Assembly: GCA_012838035.1 (NCBI GenBank)
Contig: DUQB01000244.1
Coordinates: 1 to 41,273, forward strand
Source of the DNA: Bacillota bacterium
Lineage (GTDB): Bacteria; Bacillota; Limnochordia; DTU080
Direction: 5' to 3'
Length of the DNA stretch: 41,273 nt
Shown: piece by piece, positions 37,920 to 41,273 of the stretch
Layout of the letters: the number at the start of each line of letters is the position of its first letter
Position numbering within the stretch: the stretch's first letter is position 1
Position numbers and translations under genes: made by a program
Notes under the pieces: model-generated
What the model saw: the letters and a program-made list of their open reading frames with translations, nothing else
Told to the model about the DNA's origin: nothing
Databases searched by the model: none

Positions 37920-39551
37920 TTGAGTCTCCGGTTGGAGAAGCAGTCACTTCGTGTAGAAACAGTAGTGGGAGATAACACTGCGCAGAGCGTTCTGGAATGT
38001 ACCGTAGTTATTCCCAGCGATAAGCCGGAGATCGGGCGTGCCCTACGGGTATCGGCGCTGCCGACTATCAGTTCTTACGATATCAGCGAAGGACAGATAT
38101 CCATTGAAGGTTACGCGGATATCGATGTCCTTTATGCGAGCTTCACAGAGGTAGAGTCGGTGCATGAAGGCGACGCGGAACCGGAATTGGTGATGGAGGA
38201 ACGTTTGGAAAAGGCATCGTTCGCCAATGCCGTACCTTTCGCCTCTGTGCTGAACATTCCCGGAGCAGGCCCCGATATGAAGGCGCAGGTGCGTGTAGAT
38301 GTCGCCGGCGTTGGTTTCGATGTGCAGGAAGATCAACGCACGGTGGATGTCGATCTGATTCTGGAGTTCAGTGGTGTCGTCAAGGAAGAATGCGATCTGC
38401 AGTTAGTCTCAAGAGTCATTTCCTCAGGTGCTGTGCAAGTAGAGCAAGAATCGGTGCGGGTACGGGCGGTACCGGTTGTCGGAAAAGGACAGGAACATGT
38501 CCAGACGCTGTTGGCGTTTGGGGGCAGGGATCTTCCCGATCAGATTCTTCACCTAACCCTGCAACCGGCAGGTTCACTAGTAGTGAGGCTAAGCGAAGGC
38601 GCGGCCGAGGTCAGTGGAAATTTGGACTGTACTATTCTGTACACGGGAAAAGAGGTCGGCGCGGCGAGAGCGGAGTTCACCGAAGTGATCCCGTTAAGCA
38701 TACAGGTGCATCTGCCCGGCGTTGGGACGCAGGATAGGGCAACGGCGCAGATGGAGATCGATGATATCAGCTGGCAGGTAGTAGATAACGACACGGCGCG
38801 CGGAGTGGCGCTTGAGGCGGTGGTATTAACTACGGTGACCGTTGATTCGCCACAGATGATTGATGTTGTTACGGCTATGGAATCGGCGGATGAGACCACG
38901 GTGGTCGCCAGAACGGCGCCGGTCTGGATCCAAGAGGCTGTCGGCGAAGCGCAAACGCATTACACCGCGACGACTACGCTGGAACTTCCTGACGGGGCAA
39001 TACCGATTGAACGTGTGCTGTTGGCTGATGCACGCGCCCGAGTAGAGGATGTGCATGTGCTTGGCGACAAGGTGGCTGTTGAAGGCGCCGCTACGCTCAA
39101 CCTGATGTATGTAGGGCGCAACGAGGACACGACAAGTCTCACGTCCACAGCCTGGCCGGCTGGAGTACCATTTGAACTGGAAATAGCTGTTCCCGGCGCG
39201 GAACCTGGGTTGGAACGGCGGGCCCAGGTGCAGGTAGACAAGGTGGAGGTAGATCTAATTAACAGGGAGACGATCGATGTCTCCATCGATTTGACGATAC
39301 AGGTTGATCTAACCAGAGAAGTCGAGTTGGATGGGGTTCTTGAAGCGGTTGAGGTGCCGGCGCCTGATCCTAATCCGCCTACCTACACCTTCGTGGTACT
39401 ACAACCTGGCGATACGCTCTGGCAGTTGGCGCAGAAGTACCATACCGATGTGCCGGCGATCATTCAAGCAAACCAGTGGCTCGAAAGCGAAGATACAGAG
39501 CTGACGCCGGGCAGAAAGTTGTGTATACCGCGTTTTACCGGAGCAGCCTGA
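37920..39551 (+). CDS. SPOCS (DUF3794) and LysM domain spore protein
   Basis: This 543-residue protein has several SPOCS/DUF3794 units, seen as recurring beta patterns ('ISSYDISEGQISIEGYADIDVLYAS' near residue 63; 'SLVVRLSEGAAEVSGNLDCTILYTG' near 220; 'VHVLGDKVAVEGAATLNLMYVG' near 375). It ends in a LysM domain (about 490-540, 'YTFVVLQPGDTLWQLAQKYHTDVPAI'). SPOCS proteins are spore coat or forespore-associated and typical of endospore formers. TTG 37920 is supported by GGGAGGGAG about five bases upstream; the frame is open to 37851. It follows the LysM/GH18-like gene and ends with a strong terminator that is interrupted downstream by an intron fragment. Confidence 0.9.
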   Translation: MSLRLEKQSLRVETVVGDNTAQSVLECTVVIPSDKPEIGRALRVSALPTISSYDISEGQISIEGYADIDVLYASFTEVESVHEGDAEPELVMEERLEKASFANAVPFASVLNIPGAGPDMKAQVRVDVAGVGFDVQEDQRTVDVDLILEFSGVVKEECDLQLVSRVISSGAVQVEQESVRVRAVPVVGKGQEHVQTLLAFGGRDLPDQILHLTLQPAGSLVVRLSEGAAEVSGNLDCTILYTGKEVGAARAEFTEVIPLSIQVHLPGVGTQDRATAQMEIDDISWQVVDNDTARGVALEAVVLTTVTVDSPQMIDVVTAMESADETTVVARTAPVWIQEAVGEAQTHYTATTTLELPDGAIPIERVLLADARARVEDVHVLGDKVAVEGAATLNLMYVGRNEDTTSLTSTAWPAGVPFELEIAVPGAEPGLERRAQVQVDKVEVDLINRETIDVSIDLTIQVDLTREVELDGVLEAVEVPAPDPNPPTYTFVVLQPGDTLWQLAQKYHTDVPAIIQANQWLESEDTELTPGRKLCIPRFTGAA

Positions 39552-39605
39552 AGGTGAGGGCATAGACACCACCTGGCGGACGCTCTGTTAAGGCATAAAG
39601 GATGA

Positions 39606-39630
39606 GGGGGGCGAATTCGCCCCCCTTTTT
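39606..39630 (+). terminator. Intrinsic terminator of the SPOCS/LysM gene
   Basis: GGGGGGCG (39606-39613) pairs with CGCCCCCC (39618-39625) around AATT and is followed by TTTTT. The intron-like sequence begins at the next base. Confidence 0.95.
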
Positions 39631-39915
39631 GTGCGCTCGGCATGTCCGCGAGGCCGGAGGGTTGAGAGGAGCCCTCGTCGCCCAACCAGCGGGAAAACAA
39701 CTCGTAGGCTAGGGCGCCATCAGTAATGATGGGCCTGGAGGAAGCCCAAGGGGGAGTACGGGACCTAACGTAAGTGAACCGAGGTTGGCTTGACAGGTGG
39801 GTAACCTTGCGGAATATGAGAAAGCCCGATAGCTGGATAACCTGGCAAGTTAGGACGGAGGGACTCGTACGCAGGCAGGTGGACTTACCCGGGGATGCAA
39901 AGACTGGGTATGACA
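39631..39915 (+). mobile_element. Truncated group II intron (class C-like), 5' part
   Basis: It begins with GTGCG followed by 'CTCGGCATG', as bacterial group II introns begin. Further landmarks resemble class C intron domain I: 'AGGGTTGAGAGGAGCCCT', 'CCTGGAGGAAGCCC', 'GGGACCTAACGTAAGTGAACC', and near the end 'CTTACCCGGGGA' (39884-39895), which I recall from the Oceanobacillus iheyensis intron just before domain IV. No reverse transcriptase frame and no domain V (34-nt hairpin) follow, so this is a remnant. It starts directly after the stem and T-run of an intrinsic terminator, the known insertion preference of class C introns. The match is from memory, not an alignment. Confidence 0.72.
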
Positions 39916-40204
39916 CTCACCAGACACTGCGACCATCCCAAAATACGACCTGAACATCCGCTATGCCCTCATGTGTTGTATAGGATCCGGAAGAGCGAGT
40001 ATCGACAGTAATCAATTCCGTTGAACCAAAATGCACAGTTCGTAACACTTCTCACACTCAGATGGCTGCTATATGTACCACCTCGTATTAAGGTGGAGGA
40101 TTTGTCTGTTGCAGTCGTTCACAATGTTCCAGCTTGGCGCAGTTCGCGCTTAAGGTTGCTCCAAATACGATGATCAAAGTGGTCCTGATGCTATTGACAC
40201 ATAC
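39916..40204. other. Low-GC region without a recognised gene
   Basis: It follows the intron remnant. There is a small CCACC/GGTGG hairpin near 40078-40096. No ORF with coding character is seen. Confidence 0.4.
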
Positions 40205-40231
40205 AAAAAGCCCTTGCCGGAAGGCAAGAGC
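40205..40231 (-). terminator. Intrinsic terminator of the minus-strand membrane protein gene
   Basis: On the minus strand GCTCTTGCC pairs with GGCAAGGGC (one wobble) around a TTCC loop and is followed by TTTTT. It lies 53 nt past the stop codon at 40284. Confidence 0.85.
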
Positions 40232-40283
40232 GGAGGTGTCCCAAAGTTCTTAAGGTCTAACATCGAAGTAGGCGATCCGCTGG

Positions 40284-40679
40284 CTACAGTGGTTCCACAA
40301 GGACAGCCGTACCTGCGGTAGTATGTACACCATAGATATAATTGCGGTTAACCAGACTTTGAACCGATCGCCTTGTTACTCTCAGGCTTATTACGGCATT
40401 ACCGCCCATTTGTTTAGCTAGGTAACGTACTTCATCCACAGCATCCTCCGAGTTCCTATACTCTTGTGAACGAACAGATCCTAGGATTTTAAGAATACGG
40501 TAACCACCAATGTGGTCTGACTTAACAGCGATGAGGTTACTGGCTGAGGAGAAGTCAGTGGTGGGCAAGAATCGCTTCTTTTCAACTATAACATTGCGGA
40601 TCGATATAACAATACTAATAAGAATGAATAAGATTATAGCAATTGGAAAAATGAAGTCAGTCCAATTGACCGGGTACAT
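40284..40679 (-). CDS. Small membrane-anchored protein with a YbjQ-like C-terminal domain
   Basis: This 131-residue protein has one N-terminal transmembrane segment ('FIFPIAIILFILISIVISI', residues about 9-28) and a basic linker. The soluble C-terminal domain (about 50-131) contains 'KQMGGNAVISLRVTRRS' and ends 'TAGTAVLVEPL'. The Gly-Asn-Ala-Val and Gly-Thr-Ala-Val blocks recall YbjQ/UPF0145-type small domains; the similarity is weak and the function unknown. ATG 40679 is preferred; TTG 40688 nearly abuts the AAAGGA. Its base composition is clearly lower in GC than the rest of the window. Confidence 0.6.
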   Translation of the reverse strand: MYPVNWTDFIFPIAIILFILISIVISIRNVIVEKKRFLPTTDFSSASNLIAVKSDHIGGYRILKILGSVRSQEYRNSEDAVDEVRYLAKQMGGNAVISLRVTRRSVQSLVNRNYIYGVHTTAGTAVLVEPL

Positions 40680-40715
40680 GCTCGGCAATCGTCCTTTCTT
40701 TAGGCTATGATTATC

Positions 40716-41273
40716 GCTGTATGAAGGAAATTTGAATTTAACTTCATCGGGTACATAGCATTGTTAGGCTGGCGTTTGATGCCAAGCAGCGCATTTGTTT
40801 TACTTGGCTAGGTATCCGAGATTCTTTCCGGTTTATTAGTGTTCACTAATCACGATTCACATTCGATCGATGAGATTGGATAGCTGGCCGCCTGACTAAC
40901 ACCTCCCGAATTTCGACCGAGCTCGACGGAGTTGACAGGCACTATACGCCTATACTTCTTCGTTTAGGTTGATTGAGAAGTGCACTTCATAGAGATAGTC
41001 ATATATTACTACATTACGACGAAGATGCCTATATCATTTTTGTATCGTGTGTGACCAATATGTGACCGTATGCGATACAATTAAGAAGCCCTGCGTTGCT
41101 TGCCTGGTGATGCCGTCTGCGGCGCGCTCTTCCGGTGTCATGTGATAAGTAGTTATTCGGAAACGCTAGTCTCCGATGTAAAGCCACTTCCTAGATGCAG
41201 GTGGATTTTTTCCTCCACCTTTCTAGGTTCTCTTTCCTGACAACTCCACACAAAGATCGAGCACCAAAATCAC
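40716..41273. other. Low-GC non-coding right end
   Basis: About 560 bp with no credible gene. At 41040-41080 an 8-bp inverted repeat (TTGTATCG with CGATACAA) encloses two direct copies of TGTGACC (41050-41056 and 41061-41067). This could be a regulatory or recombination site, but no integrase or matching copy is seen. Confidence 0.4.

Noticed and set aside
39464-39916. Minus-strand ORF of 150 codons
   Set aside because: It overlaps the terminator, the end of the SPOCS gene and the structured intron remnant; composition is not protein-like. It is a typical shadow ORF of intron RNA.

Overview
The window looks like chromosomal DNA of an anaerobic, endospore-forming member of the Bacillota, GC about 50-55% except the low-GC right end. 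It encodes a four-subunit pyruvate:ferredoxin oxidoreductase, a D-Ala-D-Ala ligase, a DnaD-type helicase loader protein, a YabE-like G5/3D wall protein, and a ksgA-veg-SPOCS/LysM spore neighbourhood. Shine-Dalgarno sequences are strong and TTG/GTG starts are frequent. A Limnochordia/Hydrogenispora-like or deep clostridial lineage would fit, but that is inference. No rRNA, tRNA or CRISPR array was recognised.

Layout. 1-2500: two family-1 extracellular sugar-binding proteins, the first cut by the window edge. 2839-6104: porGDAB operon with a CRP-like palindrome in front and an intrinsic terminator behind. 6129-8010: a GNAT acetyltransferase and a secreted PhoPQ-type (PqaA-like) alpha/beta-hydrolase, both minus strand. 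8863-11441: an envelope-stress module, htpX-pspAB converging on pspAA-pspA around one bidirectional terminator. 11785-14398: a membrane protein, a possible structured RNA, ddl and a small membrane protein. 14466-17143: a second candidate structured RNA, then overlapping dnaD-like and dnaB genes. 17376-18673: a small acidic protein and the YabE-like protein. 18691-32507: a secreted glycan-utilisation region with two sugar-binding proteins, two Asp-box sialidase-like paralogues, a large sialate O-acetylesterase-like enzyme, a DUF4886 SGNH hydrolase and a FadR-type GntR regulator. It also holds relics: the 3' end of a lost sialidase-like gene and two inverted copies of a small unknown ORF. 32605-33126: 186-bp tandem non-coding repeats and a protein remnant. 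33457-39551: ksgA, an RNase H-fold gene (YkuK family), veg, a LysM/GH18-like protein without the usual catalytic Glu, and a SPOCS/LysM spore protein. 39631-39915: the 5' part of a truncated group II intron, directly after an intrinsic terminator. 39916-41273: low-GC, gene-poor DNA with one small membrane protein.

How the parts work together. The glycan region reads as a scavenging locus in which secreted O-acetyl esterases deacetylate (sialo)glycans, sialidase-fold enzymes act on termini, binding proteins capture products, and the FadR-type regulator probably responds to a metabolite. No ABC permease, sialate lyase or kinase is in view, so transport and catabolism must be encoded elsewhere. 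The psp cluster pairs membrane repair (PspA/PspAA) with membrane proteolysis (HtpX/PspAB). The right part is a conserved spore-coat/ribosome-maturation neighbourhood. The most unusual signals are non-coding: the tandem repeats, two candidate structured RNAs, a hairpin duplicated with compensatory changes, many gene-end hairpins without a U-tract, and the terminator-inserted intron fragment. All family calls are from reading the translations; no database search was run.
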